A stretch of DNA of 64,000 nt, taken from NCBI GenBank assembly GCA_032622095.1, contig CP136066.1, positions 9,697,784-9,761,783 of the forward strand, written 5' to 3'. The DNA is from Siphonodentalium dalli. Taxonomy: Eukaryota; Mollusca; Scaphopoda; Gadilida; Siphonodentaliidae. Both the position numbers and the translations under genes were made by a program. Of this stretch, positions 33,264 through 49,300 are shown one piece after another. Under the pieces are notes generated by a model that was not told the DNA's origin, did not search any database, and saw only the letters and a program-made list of their open reading frames with translations. Numbering within the stretch: the stretch's first letter is position 1; each line of letters starts with the position of its first letter.

Positions 33264-36200
33264 GGCGTATCCGCACTGTAGAATTGACACAAATGACTAT
33301 TATTATCATATTTCGACCTATCACGATATTCACAAGTTCGGGATGACCCATGTAACAATATTTCGAACTGCGTGTGGTCCTTTTATTACACAACGGTGAA
33401 TGTAGTCCAACTTCGATCCATTTATTTGTCAATTAAGGGCGTATTGGCACTGTGAAATTTGCCCAAATGACTATAACAGTAATATTTCGACCTATCACCA
33501 TATTCACAAGTTCGGGATGACCCATACAACCAATATTTCGAACTGCGTGTGGTCCTTTTATTACACAACGGTGAATGTAGTCCAACTTCGATCCATATAT
33601 TTGTCAATTAAGGGCGTATTCGCACTGTGAAATTTGCCCAAATGACTATAACAGTAATATTTCGACCTATCACGATATTCACAAGTTCGGGATGACCATA
33701 CAACCACTATTTCGAACTGCGTGTGGTACTTTTATTACACCACTGTCAATGTAGTCCATCTTCAACCCATGAATTTGTCAATCAAGGGCGTATCCGCACT
33801 GTAGAATTGGCACAAATGACTATTATTATCATAGGTCGACCTATCACGATATTCACAAGTTCGGGATGACCCATATAACAATATTTCGAACTGCGTGTGG
33901 TCCTTTTGTTACACAACGGTGAATGTAGTCCAACTTCGATCCTTATATTTGTCAATTAAGGGCGTATTCGCACTGTGAAATTTGCCCAAATGACTACAAC
34001 AGTAATATTTCGACCTATCACCATATTCACAAGTTCGGGATGACCCATATAACCAATATTTCGAACTGCGTGTGGTCCTTTTATTACACAACGGTGAATG
34101 TAGTCCAACTTCGATCTATATATTTGTCAATTAAGGGCGTATCCGCACTGTGAAATTAGCCCAAATGACTATAACAGTAATATGTTGACATATCACGATA
34201 TTCACAAGTTCGGGATGACCATACAACCACTATTTCGAACTGCGTGTGGTACTTTTATTACACCACTGTCAATGTAGTCCATCTTCAACCCATGAATTTG
34301 TCAATTAAGGGCGTATCCGCACTGTAGAATTGACACAAATGACTATTATTATCATATTTCGACCTATCACGATATTCACAAGTTCGGGATGACCCATGTA
34401 ACAATATTTCGAACTGCGTGTGGTCCTTTTATTACACAACGGTGAATGTAGTCCAACTTCGATCCATTTATTTGTCAATTAAGGGCGTATTGGCACTGTG
34501 AAATTTGCCCAAATGACTATAACAGTAATATTTCGACCTATCACCATATTCACAAGTTCGGGATGACCCATACAACCAATATTTCGAACTGCGTGTGGTC
34601 CTTTTATTACACAACGGTGAATGTAGTCCAACTTCGATCCATATATTTGTCAATTAAGGGCGTATTCGCACTGTGAAATTTGCTCAAATGACTATAACAG
34701 TAATATTTCGACCTATCACGATATTCACAAGTTCGGGATGACATTACAACCACTATTTCGAACTGCGTGTGGTACTTTTATTACACAACGGTGAATGTAG
34801 TCCAACTTCGATCCATATATTTGTCAATTAAGGGCGTATTGGCACTGTGAAATTTGCCCAAATGACTATAACATTAATATTTCGACCTATCACCATATTC
34901 ACAAGTTCGGGATGACCAATATAACCAATATTTCGAACTGCGTGTGGTCCTTTTGTTACACAACGGTGAATGTAGTCCAACTTCGATCTATATATTTGTC
35001 AATTAAGGGCGTATCCGCACTGTGAAATTAGCCCAAATGACTATAACAGTAATATTTTGACATATCACGATATTCACAAGTTCGGGATGTCCATACAACC
35101 ACTATTTCGAACTGCGTGTGGTACTTTTATTTCACCACTGTCAATGTAGTCCATCTTCAACCCATGAATTTGTCAATTAAGGGCGTATCCGCACTGTAGA
35201 ATTGGCACAAATAACTATTATTATCATAGTTCGACCTATCACGATATTCACAAGTTCGGGATGACCCATATAACAATATTTCGAACTGCGTGTGGTCCTT
35301 TTGTTACACAACGGTGAATGTAGTCCAACTTCGATCCATATATTTGTCAATTAAGGGCGTATTCGCACTGTGAAATTTGCCCAAATGACTACAACAGTAA
35401 TATTTCGACCTATCACCATATTCACAAGTTCGGGATGACCCATATAACCAATATTTCGAACTGCGTGTGGTCCTTTTATTACACAACGGTGAATGTAGTC
35501 CTACTTCGATCTATATATTTGTCAATTAAGGGCGTATCCGCACTGTGAAATTAGCCCAAATGACTATAACAGTAATATTTTGACATATCACGATATTCAC
35601 AAGTTCGGGATGACCATACAACCACTATTTCGAACTGCGTGTGGTACTTTTATTACACCACTGTCAATGTAGTCCATCTTCAACCCATGAATTTGTCAAT
35701 TAATGGCGTATCCGCACTGTAGAATTGACACAAATGACTATTATTATCATATTTCGACCTATCACGATATTCACAAGTTCGGGATGACCCATGTAACAAT
35801 ATTTCGAACTGCGTGTGGTCCTTTTATTACACAACGGTGAATGTAGTCCAACTTCGATCCATTTATTTGTCAATTAAGGGCGTATTGGCACTGTGAAATT
35901 TGCCCAAATGACTATAACAGTAATATTTCGACCTATCACCATATTCACAAGTTCGGGATGACCCATACAACCAATATTTCGAACTGCGTGTGGTCCTTTT
36001 ATTACACAACGGTGAATGTAGTCCAACTTCGATCCATATATTTGTCAATTAAGGGCGTATTCGCACTGTGAAATTTGCCCAAATGACTATAACAGTAATA
36101 TTTCGACCTATCACGATATTCACAAGTTCGGGATGACCATACAACCACTATTTCGAACTGCGTGTGGTACTTTTATTACACCACTGTCAATGTAGTCCAT

Positions 36201-39200
36201 CTTCAACCCATGAATTTGTCAATCAAGGGCGTATCCGCACTGTAGAATTGGCACAAATGACTATTATTATCATAGGTCGACCTATCACGATATTCACAAG
36301 TTCGGGATGACCCATATAACAATATTTCGAACTGCGTGTGGTCCTTTTGTTACACAACGGTGAATGTAGTCCAACTTCGATCCTTATATTTGTCAATTAA
36401 GGGCGTATTCGCACTGTGAAATTTGCCCAAATGACTACAACAGTAATATTTCGACCTATCACCATATTCACAAGTTCGGGATGACCCATATAACCAATAT
36501 TTCGAACTGCGTGTGGTCCTTTTATTACACAACGGTGAATTTAGTCCAACTTCGATTTATATATTTGTCAATTAAGGGCGTATCCGCACTGTGAAATTAG
36601 CCCAAATGACTATAACAGTAATATGTTGACATATCACGATATTCACAAGTTCGGGATGACCATACAACCACTATTTCGAACTGCGTGTGGTACTTTTATT
36701 ACACCACTGTCAATGTAGTCCATCTTCAACCCATGAATTTGTCAATTAAGGGCGTATCCGCACTGTAGAATTGACACAAATGACTATTATTATCATATTT
36801 CGACCTATCACGATATTCACAAGTTCGGGATGACCCATGTAACAATATTTCGAACTGCGTGTGGTCCTTTTATTACACAACGGTGAATGTAGTCCAACTT
36901 CGATCCATTTATTTGTCAATTAAGGGCGTATTGGCACTGTGAAATTTGCCCAAATGACTATAACAGTAATATTTCGACCTATCACCATATTCACAAGTTC
37001 GGGATGACCCATGCAACCAATATTTCGAACTGCGTGTGGTCCTTTTATTACACAACGGTGAATGTAGTCCAACTTCGATCCATATATTTGTCAATTAAGG
37101 GCGTATTCGCACTGTGAAATTTGCTCAAATGACTATAACAGTAATATTTCGACCTATCACGATATTCACAAGTTCGGGATGACATTACAACCACTATTTC
37201 GAACTGCGTGTGGTACTTTTATTACACAACGGTGAATGTAGTCCAACTTCGATCCATATATTTGTCAATTAAGGGCGTATTGGCACTGTGAAATTTGCCC
37301 AAATGACTATAACATTAATATTTCGACCTATCACCATATTCACAAGTTCGGGATGACCAATATAACCAATATTTCGAACTGCGTGTGGTCCTTTTGTTAC
37401 ACAACGGTGAATGTAGTCCAACTTCGATCTATATATTTGTCAATTAAGGGCGTATCCGCACTGTGAAATTAGCCCAAATGACTATAACAGTAATATTTTG
37501 ACATATCACGATATTCACAAGTTCGGGATGTCCATACAACCACTATTTCGAACTGCGTGTGGTACTTTTATTTCACCACTGTCAATGTAGTCCATCTTCA
37601 ACCCATGAATTTGTCAATTAAGGGCGTATCCGCACTGTAGAATTGGCACAAATAACTATTATTATCATATTTCGACCTATCACGATATTCACAAGTTCGG
37701 GATGACCCATGTAACAATATTTCGAACTGCGTGTGGTCCTTTTATTACACAACGGTGAATGTAGTCCAACTTCGATCCATATATTTGTCAATTAAGGTCG
37801 TATTCGCACTGTGAAATTTGCCCAAATGACTATAACAGTAATATTTCGACCTATCACGATATTCACAAGTTCGGGATGACCATACAACCACTATTTCGAA
37901 CTGCGTGTGGTACTTTTATTACACCACTGCCAATGTAGTCCATCTTCAACCCATGAATTTGTCAATTAAGGGCGTATCCGCACTGTAGAATTGGCACAAA
38001 TTACTATTATTATCATATTTCGACCTATCACGATATTCACAAGTTCGCGATGACCCATATAACAATATTTCGAAATGCGAGTGGTCCTTTTATTACACAA
38101 CGGTGAATGTAGTCCAACTTCGATCCATATATTTGTCAATTAAGGGCGTATTCGCACTGTGAAATTTGCCCAAATGACTATAACAGTAATATTTCGACCT
38201 ATCACGATATTCACAAGTTCGGGATGACCCATACAACCAATATTTCTAACTGCGTGTGGTCCTTTTATTACACAACGGTGAATGTAGTCCAACTTCGATC
38301 CATATATTTGTCAATTAAGGGCGTATCCGCACTGTGAAATTTGCCCAAATGACTATAACAGTAATATTTCGACCTATCACCATATTCACAAGTTCGGGAT
38401 GACCCATATAACCAATATTTCGAACTGCGTGTGGTCCTTTTATTACACAACGGTGAATGTAGTCCAACTTCGATCCATATATTTGTCAATTAAGGGCGTA
38501 TTCGCACTGTGAAATTTGCCCAAATGACTATAACAGTAATATTTCGACCTATCACGATATTCACAAGTTCGGGATGACCATACCACCACTATTTCGAACT
38601 GCGTGTGGTACTTTTATTACACCACTGTCAATGTAGTCCATCTTCAACCCATGAATTTGTCAATCAAGGGCGTATCCGCACTGTAGAATTGGTTCAAATG
38701 ACTATAACTATAATATTTTGACCTATCACGATATTCACAAGTTCGGGATGACCAATATAACCAATATTTCGAACTGCGTGTGGTCCTTTTATTACACAAC
38801 GGTGAATGTAGTCCAACTTCGATCTATATATTTGTCGATTAAGGGCGTATCCGCACTGTGAAATTAGCCCAAATGACTATAACAGTAATATTTTGACATA
38901 TCACGATATTCACAAGTTCGGGATGACCATACAACCACTATTTCGAACTGCGTTTGGTACTTTTATTACACCACTGTCAATGTAGTCCATCTTCAACCCA
39001 TGAATTTGTCAATCAAGGGCGTATCCGCACTGTAGAATTGGCACAAATGACTATTATTATCATAGTTCGACCTATCACGATATTCACAAGTTCGGGATGA
39101 CCCATATAACAATATTTCGAACTGCGTGTGGTCCTTTTGTTACACAACGGTGAATGTAGTCCAACTTCGATCCATATATTTGTCAATTAAGGGCGTATTC

Positions 39201-42071
39201 GCACTGTGAAATTTGCCCAAATGACTACAACAGTAATATTTCGACCTATCACCATATTCACAAGTTCGGGATGACCCATATAACCAATATTTCGAACTGC
39301 GTGTGGTCCTTTTATTACACAACGGTGAATGTAGTCCTACTTCGATCTATATATTTGTCAATTAAGGGCGTATCCGCACTGTGAAATTAGCCCAAATGAC
39401 TATAACAGTAATATTTCGACATATCACGATATTCACAAGTTCGGGATGACCATACAACCACTATTTCGAACTGCGTGTGGTACTTTTATTACACCACTGT
39501 CAATGTAGTCCATCTTCAACCCATGAATTTGTCAATCAAGGGCGTATCCGCACTGTAGAATTGGTTCAAATGACTATAACTATAATATTTTGACATATCA
39601 CGATATTCACAAGTTCGGGATGACCAATATAACCAATATTTCGAACTGCGTGTGGTCCTTTTATTACACAACGGTGAATGTAGTCCAACTTCGATCTATA
39701 TATTTGTCGATTAAGGGCGTATCCGCACTGTGAAATTTGCCCAAATGACTATAACAGTAATATTTCGACCTATCACGATATTCACAAGTTCGGGATGACC
39801 CATACAACCAATATTTCTAACTGCGTGTGGTCCTTTTATTACACAACGGTGAATGTAGTCCAACTTCGATCCATATATTTGTCAATTAAGGGCGTATCCG
39901 CACTGTGAAATTTGCCCAAATGACTATAACAGTAATATTTCGACCTATCACCATATTCACAAGTTCGGGATGACCCATATAACCAATATTTCGAACTGCG
40001 TGTGGTCCTTTTATTACACAACGGTGAATGTAGTCCAACTTCGATCCATATATTTGTCAATTAAGGGCGTATTCGCACTGTGAAATTTGCCCAAATGACT
40101 ATAACAGTAATATTTCGACCTATCACGATATTCACAAGTTCGGGATGACCATACCACCACTATTTCGAACTGCGTGTGGTACTTTTATTACACCACTGTC
40201 AATGTAGTCCATCTTCAACCCATGAATTTGTCAATCAAGGGCGTATCCGCACTGTAGAATTGGTTCAAATGACTATAACTATAATATTTTGACCTATCAC
40301 GATATTCACAAGTTCGGGATGACCAATATAACCAATATTTCGAACTGCATGTGGTCCTTTTATTACACAACGGTGAATGTAGTCCAACTTCGATCTATAT
40401 ATTTGTCGATTAAGGGCGTATCCGCACTGTGAAATTAGCCCAAATGACTATAACAGTAATATTTTGACATATCACGATATTCACAAGTTCGGGATGACCA
40501 CACAACCACTATTTCGAACTGCGTTTGGTACTTTTATTACACCACTGTCAATGTAGTCCATCTTCAACCCATGAATTTGTCAATCAAGGGCGTATCCGCA
40601 CTGTAGAATTGGCACAAATGACTATTATTATCATAGTTCGACCTATCACGATATTCACAAGTTCGGGATGACCCATATAACAATATTTCGAACTGCGTGT
40701 GGTCCTTTTGTTACACAACGGTGAATGTAGTCCAACTTCGATCCATATATTTGTCAATTAAGGGCGTATTCGCACTGTGAAATTTGCCCAAATGACTACA
40801 ACAGTAATATTTCGACCTATCACCATATTCACAAGTTCGGGATGACCCATATAACCAATATTTCGAACTGCGTGTGGTCCTTTTATTACACAACGGTGAA
40901 TGTAGTCCTACTTCGATCTATATATTTGTCAATTAAGGGCGTATCCGCACTGTGAAATTAGCCCAAATGACTATAACAGTAATATTTTGACATATCACGA
41001 TATTCACAAGTTCGGGATGACCATACAACCACTATTTCGAACTGCGTGTGGTACTTTTATTACACCACTGTCAATGTAGTCCATCTTCAACCCATGAATT
41101 TGTCAATCAAGGGCGTATCCGCACTGTAGAATTGGTTCAAATGACTATAACTATAATATTTTGACCTATCACGATATTCACAAGTTCGGGATGACCAATA
41201 TAACCAATATTTCGAACTGCGTGTGGTCCTTTTATTACACAACGGTGAATGTAGTCCAACTTCGATCTATATATTTGTCGATTAAGGGCGTATCCGCACT
41301 GTGAAATTAGCCCAAATGACTATAACAGTAATATTTTGACATATCACGATATTCACAAGTTCGGGATGACCATACAACCACTATTTCGAACTGCGTTTGG
41401 TACTTTTATTACACCACTGTCAATGTAGTCCATCTTCAACCCATGAATTTGTCAATCAAGGGCGTATCCGCACTGTAGAATTGGCACAAATGACTATTAT
41501 TATCATAGTTCGACCTATCACGATATTCACAAGTTCGGGATGACCCATATAACAATATTTCGAACTGCGTGTGGTCCTTTTGTCACACAACGGTGAATGT
41601 AGTCCAACTTCGATCCATATATTTGTCAATTAAGGGCGTATTCGCACTGTGAAATTTGCCCAAATGACTACAACAGTAATATTTCGACCTATCACCATAT
41701 TCACAAGTTCGGGATGACCCATATAACCAATATTTCGAACTGCGTGTGGTCCTTTTATTACACAACGGTGAATGTAGTCCTACTTCGATCTATATATTTG
41801 TCAATTAAGGGCGTATCCGCACTGTGAAATTAGCCCAAATGACTATAACAGTAATATTTTGACATATCACGATATTCACAAGTTCGGGATGACCATACAA
41901 CCACTATTTCGAACTGCGTGTGGTACTTTTATTACACCACTGTCAATGTAGTCCATCTTCAACCCATGAATTTGTCAATTAATGGCGTATCCGCACTGTA
42001 GAATTGACACAAATGACTATTATTATCATATTTCGACCTATCACGATATTCACAAGTTCGGGATGACCCAT
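33264..42071. repeat. 8.8-kb higher-order block, copy 1
   Basis: Matches 53149-61956 at a constant offset of 19,885 bp, equal to 114 monomers. By eye about eight single-base differences were seen. The match begins after CAATCAAGGG (33264) and ends at CCCATGTAAC (42072, versus CCCATATAAC in the copy). Internally it has 14-mer (2,441 bp), 6-mer (1,046 bp), 8-mer (1,395 bp) and 9-mer (1,571 bp) periodicities. Confidence 0.85.
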
Positions 42072-42649
42072 GTAACAATATTTCGAACTGCGTGTGGTCC
42101 TTTTATTACACAACGGTGAATGTAGTCCAACTTCGATCCATTTATTTGTCAATTAAGGGCGTATTGGCACTGTGAAATTTGCCCAAATGACTATAACAGT
42201 AATATTTCGACCTATCACCATATTCACAAGTTCGGGATGACCCATACAACCAATATTTCGAACTGCGTGTGGTCCTTTTATTACACAACGGTGAATGTAG
42301 TCCAACTTCGATCCATATATTTGTCAATTAAGGGCGTATTCGCACTGTGAAATTTGCCCAAATGACTATAACAGTAATATTTCGACCTATCACGATATTC
42401 ACAAGTTCGGGATGACCATACAACCACTATTTCGAACTGCGTGTGGTACTTTTATTACACCACTGTCAATGTAGTCCATCTTCAACCCATGAATTTGTCA
42501 ATCAAGGGCGTATCCGCACTGTAGAATTGGCACAAATGACTATTATTATCATAGGTCGACCTATCACGATATTCACAAGTTCGGGATGACCCATATAACA
42601 ATATTTCGAACTGCGTGTGGTCCTTTTGTTACACAACGGTGAATGTAGT

Positions 42650-45600
42650 CCAACTTCGATCCTTATATTTGTCAATTAAGGGCGTATTCGCACTGTGAAA
42701 TTTGCCCAAATGACTACAACAGTAATATTTCGACCTATCACCATATTCACAAGTTCGGGATGACCCATATAACCAATATTTCGAACTGCGTGTGGTCCTT
42801 TTATTACACAACGGTGAATTTAGTCCAACTTCGATCTATATATTTGTCAATTAAGGGCGTATCCGCACTGTGAAATTAGCCCAAATGACTATAACAGTAA
42901 TATGTTGACATATCACGATATTCACAAGTTCGGGATGACCATACAACCACTATTTCGAACTGCGTGTGGTACTTTTATTACACCACTGTCAATGTAGTCC
43001 ATCTTCAACCCATGAATTTGTCAATTAAGGGCGTATCCGCACTGTAGAATTGACACAAATGACTATTATTATCATATTTCGACCTATCACGATATTCACA
43101 AGTTCGGGATGACCCATGTAACAATATTTCGAACTGCGTGTGGTCCTTTTATTACACAACGGTGAATGTAGTCCAACTTCGATCCATTTATTTGTCAATT
43201 AAGGGCGTATTGGCACTGTGAAATTTGCCCAAATGACTATAACAGTAATATTTCGACCTATCACCATATTCACAAGTTCGGGATGACCCATGCAACCAAT
43301 ATTTCGAACTGCGTGTGGTCCTTTTATTACACAACGGTGAATGTAGTCCAACTTCGATCCATATATTTGTCAATTAAGGGCGTATTCGCACTGTGAAATT
43401 TGCTCAAATGACTATAACAGTAATATTTCGACCTATCACGATATTCACAAGTTCGGGATGACATTACAACCACTATTTCGAACTGCGTGTGGTACTTTTA
43501 TTACACAACGGTGAATGTAGTCCAACTTCGATCCATATATTTGTCAATTAAGGGCGTATTGGCACTGTGAAATTTGCCCAAATGACTATAACATTAATAT
43601 TTCGACCTATCACCATATTCACAAGTTCGGGATGACCAATATAACCAATATTTCGAACTGCGTGTGGTCCTTTTGTTACACAACGGTGAATGTAGTCCAA
43701 CTTCGATCTATATATTTGTCAATTAAGGGCGTATCCGCACTGTGAAATTAGCCCAAATGACTATAACAGTAATATTTTGACATATCACGATATTCACAAG
43801 TTCGGGATGTCCATACAACCACTATTTCGAACTGCGTGTGGTACTTTTATTTCACCACTGTCAATGTAGTCCATCTTCAACCCATGAATTTGTCAATTAA
43901 GGGCGTATCCGCACTGTAGAATTGGCACAAATAACTATTATTATCATATTTCGACCTATCACGATATTCACAAGTTCGGGATGACCCATGTAACAATATT
44001 TCGAACTGCGTGTGGTCCTTTTATTACACAACGGTGAATGTAGTCCAACTTCGATCCATATATTTGTCAATTAAGGTCGTATTCGCACTGTGAAATTTGC
44101 CCAAATGACTATAACAGTAATATTTCGACCTATCACGATATTCACAAGTTCGGGATGACCATACAACCACTATTTCGAACTGCGTGTGGTACTTTTATTA
44201 CACCACTGCCAATGTAGTCCATCTTCAACCCATGAATTTGTCAATTAAGGGCGTATCCGCACTGTAGAATTGGCACAAATTACTATTATTATCATATTTC
44301 GACCTATCACGATATTCACAAGTTCGCGATGACCCATATAACAATATTTCGAAATGCGAGTGGTCCTTTTATTACACAACGGTGAATGTAGTCCAACTTC
44401 GATCCATATATTTGTCAATTAAGGGCGTATTCGCACTGTGAAATTTGCCCAAATGACTATAACAGTAATATTTCGACCTATCACGATATTCACAAGTTCG
44501 GGATGACCCATACAACCAATATTTCTAACTGCGTGTGGTCCTTTTATTACACAACGGTGAATGTAGTCCAACTTCGATCTATATATTTGTCGATTAAGGG
44601 CGTATCCGCACTGTGAAATTAGCCCAAATGACTATAACAGTAATATTTTGACCTATCACGATATTCACAAGTTCGGGATGACCAATATAACCAATATTTC
44701 GAACTGCGTGTGGTCCTTTTATTACACAACGGTGAATGTAGTCCAACTTCGATCTATATATTTGTCGATTAAGGGCGTATCCGCACTGTGAAATTAGCCC
44801 AAATGACTATAACAGTAATATTTTGACATATCACGATATTCACAAGTTCGGGATGACCATACAACCACTATTTCGAACTGCGTTTGGTACTTTTATTACA
44901 CCACTGTCAATGTAGTCCATCTTCAACCCATGAATTTGTCAATCAAGGGCGTATCCGCACTGTAGAATTGGCACAAATGACTATTATTATCATAGTTCGA
45001 CCTATCACGATATTCACAAGTTCGGGATGACCCATATAACAATATTTCGAACTGCGTGTGGTCCTTTTGTTACACAACGGTGAATGTAGTCCAACTTCGA
45101 TCCATATATTTGTCAATTAAGGGCGTATTCGCACTGTGAAATTTGCCCAAATGACTACAACAGTAATATTTCGACCTATCACCATATTCACAAGTTCGGG
45201 ATGACCCATATAACCAATATTTCGAACTGCGTGTGGTCCTTTTATTACACAACGGTGAATGTAGTCCTACTTCGATCTATATATTTGTCAATTAAGGGCG
45301 TATCCGCACTGTGAAATTAGCCCAAATGACTATAACAGTAATATTTTGACATATCACGATATTCACAAGTTCGGGATGACCATACAACCACTATTTCGAA
45401 CTGCGTGTGGTACTTTTATTACACCACTGTCAATGTAGTCCATCTTCAACCCATGAATTTGTCAATCAAGGGCGTATCCGCACTGTAGAATTGGTTCAAA
45501 TGACTATAACTATAATATTTTGACATATCACGATATTCACAAGTTCGGGATGACCAATATAACCAATATTTCGAACTGCGTGTGGTCCTTTTATTACACA

Positions 45601-46313
45601 ACGGTGAATGTAGTCCAACTTCGATCTATATATTTGTCGATTAAGGGCGTATCCGCACTGTGAAATTTGCCCAAATGACTATAACAGTTATATTTCGACC
45701 TATCACGATATTCACAAGTTCGGGATGACCCATACAACCAATATTTCTAACTGCGTGTGGTCCTTTTATTACACAACGGTGAATGTAGTCCAACTTCGAT
45801 CCATATATTTGTCAATTAAGGGCGTATCCGCACTGTGAAATTTGCCCAAATGACTATAACAGTAATATTTCGACCTATCACCATATTCACAAGTTCGGGA
45901 TGACCCATATAACCAATATTTCGAACTGCGTGTGGTCCTTTTATTACACAACGGTGAATGTAGTCCAACTTCGATCCATATATTTGTCAATTAAGGGCGT
46001 ATTCGCACTGTGAAATTTGCCCAAATGACTATAACAGTAATATTTCGACCTATCACGATATTCACAAGTTCGGGATGACCATACCACCACTATTTCGAAC
46101 TGCGTGTGGTACTTTTATTACACCACTGTCAATGTAGTCCATCTTCAACCCATGAATTTGTCAATCAAGGGCGTATCCGCACTGTAGAATTGGTTCAAAT
46201 GACTATAACTATAATATTTTGACCTATCACGATATTCACAAGTTCGGGATGACCAATATAACCAATATTTCGAACTGCATGTGGTCCTTTTATTACACAA
46301 CGGTGAATGTAGT
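42650..46313. repeat. 21-mer (3,664-bp) higher-order unit, copy 1
   Basis: Directly followed by its duplicate at 46314-49977. Monomer landmarks repeat at +3,664: the CCATGCAACC variant at 43269 and 46933, and TTTTGTTAC variants at 45067 and 48731. The first ~1.9 kb also matches 36.3-38.2 kb at an offset of 6,279. Confidence 0.8.
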
Positions 46314-49300
46314 CCAACTTCGATCCTTATATTTGTCAATTAAGGGCGTATTCGCACTGTGAAATTTGCCCAAATGACTACAACAGTAATATTTCGACCT
46401 ATCACCATATTCACAAGTTCGGGATGACCCATATAACCAATATTTCGAACTGCGTGTGGTCCTTTTATTACACAACGGTGAATTTAGTCCAACTTCGATC
46501 TATATATTTGTCAATTAAGGGCGTATCCGCACTGTGAAATTAGCCCAAATGACTATAACAGTAATATGTTGACATATCACGATATTCACAAGTTCGGGAT
46601 GACCATACAACCACTATTTCGAACTGCGTGTGGTACTTTTATTACACCACTGTCAATGTAGTCCATCTTCAACCCATGAATTTGTCAATTAAGGGCGTAT
46701 CCGCACTGTAGAATTGACACAAATGACTATTATTATCATATTTCGACCTATCACGATATTCACAAGTTCGGGATGACCCATGTAACAATATTTCGAACTG
46801 CGTGTGGTCCTTTTATTACACAACGGTGAATGTAGTCCAACTTCGATCCATTTATTTGTCAATTAAGGGCGTATTGGCACTGTGAAATTTGCCCAAATGA
46901 CTATAACAGTAATATTTCGACCTATCACCATATTCACAAGTTCGGGATGACCCATGCAACCAATATTTCGAACTGCGTGTGGTCCTTTTATTACACAACG
47001 GTGAATGTAGTCCAACTTCGATCCATATATTTGTCAATTAAGGGCGTATTCGCACTGTGAAATTTGCTCAAATGACTATAACAGTAATATTTCGACCTAT
47101 CACGATATTCACAAGTTCGGGATGACATTACAACCACTATTTCGAACTGCGTGTGGTACTTTTATTACACAACGGTGAATGTAGTCCAACTTCGATCCAT
47201 ATATTTGTCAATTAAGGGCGTATTGGCACTGTGAAATTTGCCCAAATGACTATAACATTAATATTTCGACCTATCACCATATTCACAAGTTCGGGATGAC
47301 CAATATAACCAATATTTCGAACTGCGTGTGGTCCTTTTGTTACACAACGGTGAATGTAGTCCAACTTCGATCTATATATTTGTCAATTAAGGGCGTATCC
47401 GCACTGTGAAATTAGCCCAAATGACTATAACAGTAATATTTTGACATATCACGATATTCACAAGTTCGGGATGTCCATACAACCACTATTTCGAACTGCG
47501 TGTGGTACTTTTATTTCACCACTGTCAATGTAGTCCATCTTCAACCCATGAATTTGTCAATTAAGGGCGTATCCGCACTGTAGAATTGGCACAAATAACT
47601 ATTATTATCATATTTCGACCTATCACGATATTCACAAGTTCGGGATGACCCATGTAACAATATTTCGAACTGCGTGTGGTCCTTTTATTACACAACGGTG
47701 AATGTAGTCCAACTTCGATCCATATATTTGTCAATTAAGGTCGTATTCGCACTGTGAAATTTGCCCAAATGACTATAACAGTAATATTTCGACCTATCAC
47801 GATATTCACAAGTTCGGGATGACCATACAACCACTATTTCGAACTGCGTGTGGTACTTTTATTACACCACTGCCAATGTAGTCCATCTTCAACCCATGAA
47901 TTTGTCAATTAAGGGCGTATCCGCACTGTAGAATTGGCACAAATTACTATTATTATCATATTTCGACCTATCACGATATTCACAAGTTCGCGATGACCCA
48001 TATAACAATATTTCGAAATGCGAGTGGTCCTTTTATTACACAACGGTGAATGTAGTCCAACTTCGATCCATATATTTGTCAATTAAGGGCGTATTCGCAC
48101 TGTGAAATTTGCCCAAATGACTATAACAGTAATATTTCGACCTATCACGATATTCACAAGTTCGGGATGACCCATACAACCAATATTTCTAACTGCGTGT
48201 GGTCCTTTTATTACACAACGGTGAATGTAGTCCAACTTCGATCTATATATTTGTCGATTAAGGGCGTATCCGCACTGTGAAATTAGCCCAAATGACTATA
48301 ACAGTAATATTTTGACCTATCACGATATTCACAAGTTCGGGATGACCAATATAACCAATATTTCGAACTGCGTGTGGTCCTTTTATTACACAACGGTGAA
48401 TGTAGTCCAACTTCGATCTATATATTTGTCGATTAAGGGCGTATCCGCACTGTGAAATTAGCCCAAATGACTATAACAGTAATATTTTGACATATCACGA
48501 TATTCACAAGTTCGGGATGACCATACAACCACTATTTCGAACTGCGTTTGGTACTTTTATTACACCACTGTCAATGTAGTCCATCTTCAACCCACGAATT
48601 TGTCAATCAAGGGCGTATCCGCACTGTAGAATTGGCACAAATGACTATTATTATCATAGTTCGACCTATCACGATATTCACAAGTTCGGGATGACCCATA
48701 TAACAATATTTCGAACTGCGTGTGGTCCTTTTGTTACACAACGGTGAATGTAGTCCAACTTCGATCCATATATTTGTCAATTAAGGGCGTATTCGCACTG
48801 TGAAATTTGCCCAAATGACTACAACAGTAATATTTCGACCTATCACCATATTCACAAGTTCGGGATGACCCATATAACCAATATTTCGAACTGCGTGTGG
48901 TCCTTTTATTACACAACGGTGAATGTAGTCCTACTTCGATCTATATATTTGTCAATTAAGGGCGTATCCGCACTGTGAAATTAGCCCAAATGACTATAAC
49001 AGTAATATTTTGACATATCACGATATTCACAAGTTCGGGATGACCATACAACCACTATTTCGAACTGCGTGTGGTACTTTTATTACACCACTGTCAATGT
49101 AGTCCATCTTCAACCCATGAATTTGTCAATCAAGGGCGTATCCGCACTGTAGAATTGGTTCAAATGACTATAACTATAATATTTTGACATATCACGATAT
49201 TCACAAGTTCGGGATGACCAATATAACCAATATTTCGAACTGCGTGTGGTCCTTTTATTACACAACGGTGAATGTAGTCCAACTTCGATCTATATATTTG